This document shows positions 45,786 to 46,013 of a stretch of DNA of 46,013 nucleotides, piece after piece. The stretch is from Streptococcus cuniculi (GTDB lineage Bacteria; Bacillota; Bacilli; Lactobacillales; Streptococcaceae). Location of the stretch: contig NZ_MSJM01000010.1 in NCBI RefSeq assembly GCF_001921845.1, forward strand, positions 1-46,013, given 5' to 3'. The translations under genes and the position numbers were made by a program. Positions within the stretch are counted from its first letter, which is position 1; each line of letters starts with the position of its first letter. Under the pieces are notes generated by a model that was not told the origin of the DNA, ran no database searches, and saw only the letters and a program-made list of their open reading frames with translations.

Positions 45786-45838
45786 ATATTAGCAGTAAGA
45801 TGACCTCGGCCTTTTCCGTATTGCCAGACATGGAGAAT

Positions 45839-45899
45839 TGAAAAAAATTCAAAAAAAATTCAAAAAGTAGTTGACATGTTAAGGAAGAGGTGATATACT
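45839..45899 (+). promoter_or_regulatory. Main rrn promoter P2 with A-tract UP element
   Basis: TTGACA (45871-45876), 17-base spacer, TATACT (45894-45899). Directly upstream are A-tracts repeated about every 11 bases (GAAAAAAATTC, AAAAAAAATTC, AAAAAG), a typical UP element for the alpha C-terminal domain. Confidence 0.88.
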
Positions 45900-45905
45900 G
45901 ATATA

Positions 45906-46013
45906 GTTGTCGCTTGAGAGAGCGGACGGACAAGACCTTTGAAAATTAAAGAAGACGAACCAAACGTGCAGGGTGGTTTATGGAGACATAAACCGTCAAT
46001 GAACGAAAAAAAT
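45906..46013 (+). other. Leader of a ribosomal RNA operon (16S starts beyond the window)
   Basis: The sequence after P2 has a hairpin CGCT/AGCG, a boxA-like antitermination site (AGACCTTTGAAAATT at 45933-45947) and the GGTGGTTTATGGAGACATAA stretch seen in streptococcal rrn leaders. No part of 16S rRNA itself is visible. Confidence 0.75.

Noticed and set aside
45736..45863. Extra gene between comX and the rRNA promoter
   Set aside because: No frame of useful length with a ribosome site; the stretch holds promoters and A-tracts.

Overview
The window looks like the start of a Streptococcus chromosome, most likely Streptococcus suis or a close relative. The evidence is gene order (tRNA cluster, mreCD, pcsB, prs, araT, recO, plsX, acpP, a long pur cluster, ruvB, the S10/spc/alpha ribosomal operons, comX, rrn leader), a single-chain PurL, a zinc-type S14, and a comX gene behind a ComR-type box. 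The species call rests on recalled protein similarity, not on a search. Almost every gene is on the + strand.

Layout. 1-455: end of a tRNA array (fMet 3' end, Phe, Gly, Ile, Ser) and a terminator. 501-3109: cell-shape and septum genes mreC, mreD and pcsB, with a likely WalR site before pcsB. 3304-7471: a three-gene accessory cassette between pcsB and prs: a class B asparagine synthase, an ATP-grasp ligase and an aspartate racemase. Together they fit a pathway that makes D-Asp, attaches it to the peptidoglycan precursor as a cross-bridge and amidates it to D-Asn. The cassette has its own consensus promoter, a structured leader of about 200 nt with an attenuator-like hairpin, and a palindrome-rich repeat at its right edge. 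7803-12087: prs, an aminotransferase, recO, plsX and a second acyl carrier protein. 12175-27227: de novo purine synthesis from PRPP to IMP and AMP (purC, L, F, M, N, H, D, E, K, B), with a GNAT gene and three short unknown genes between steps. 27274-29600: ruvB, a HAD phosphatase and a nucleotidyltransferase-like gene. ruvB and the last one have a -10 box six bases before the start codon, which suggests leaderless mRNAs.

29732-44927 is the S10-spc-alpha ribosomal region, from rpsJ to rplQ, with secY, adk, infA, rpmJ and rpoA. It is followed by what I take to be the L17 downstream element and a strong terminator. comX (45259) stands alone behind a ComR box. The window ends in the promoter and leader of a ribosomal RNA operon.

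The least explained structure is in the spc operon. The rpsN-rpsH gap (600 bp) and the rpsH-rplF gap (365 bp) hold two families of structured repeats. One is a tandem run of three units with matching outer stems. The other is a 117-bp repeat present once in each gap. In both, paired arms differ between copies in ways that keep base pairing, so a folded form appears to be conserved. A related unit lies in reverse orientation between an orphan Shine-Dalgarno sequence and the purB start codon.
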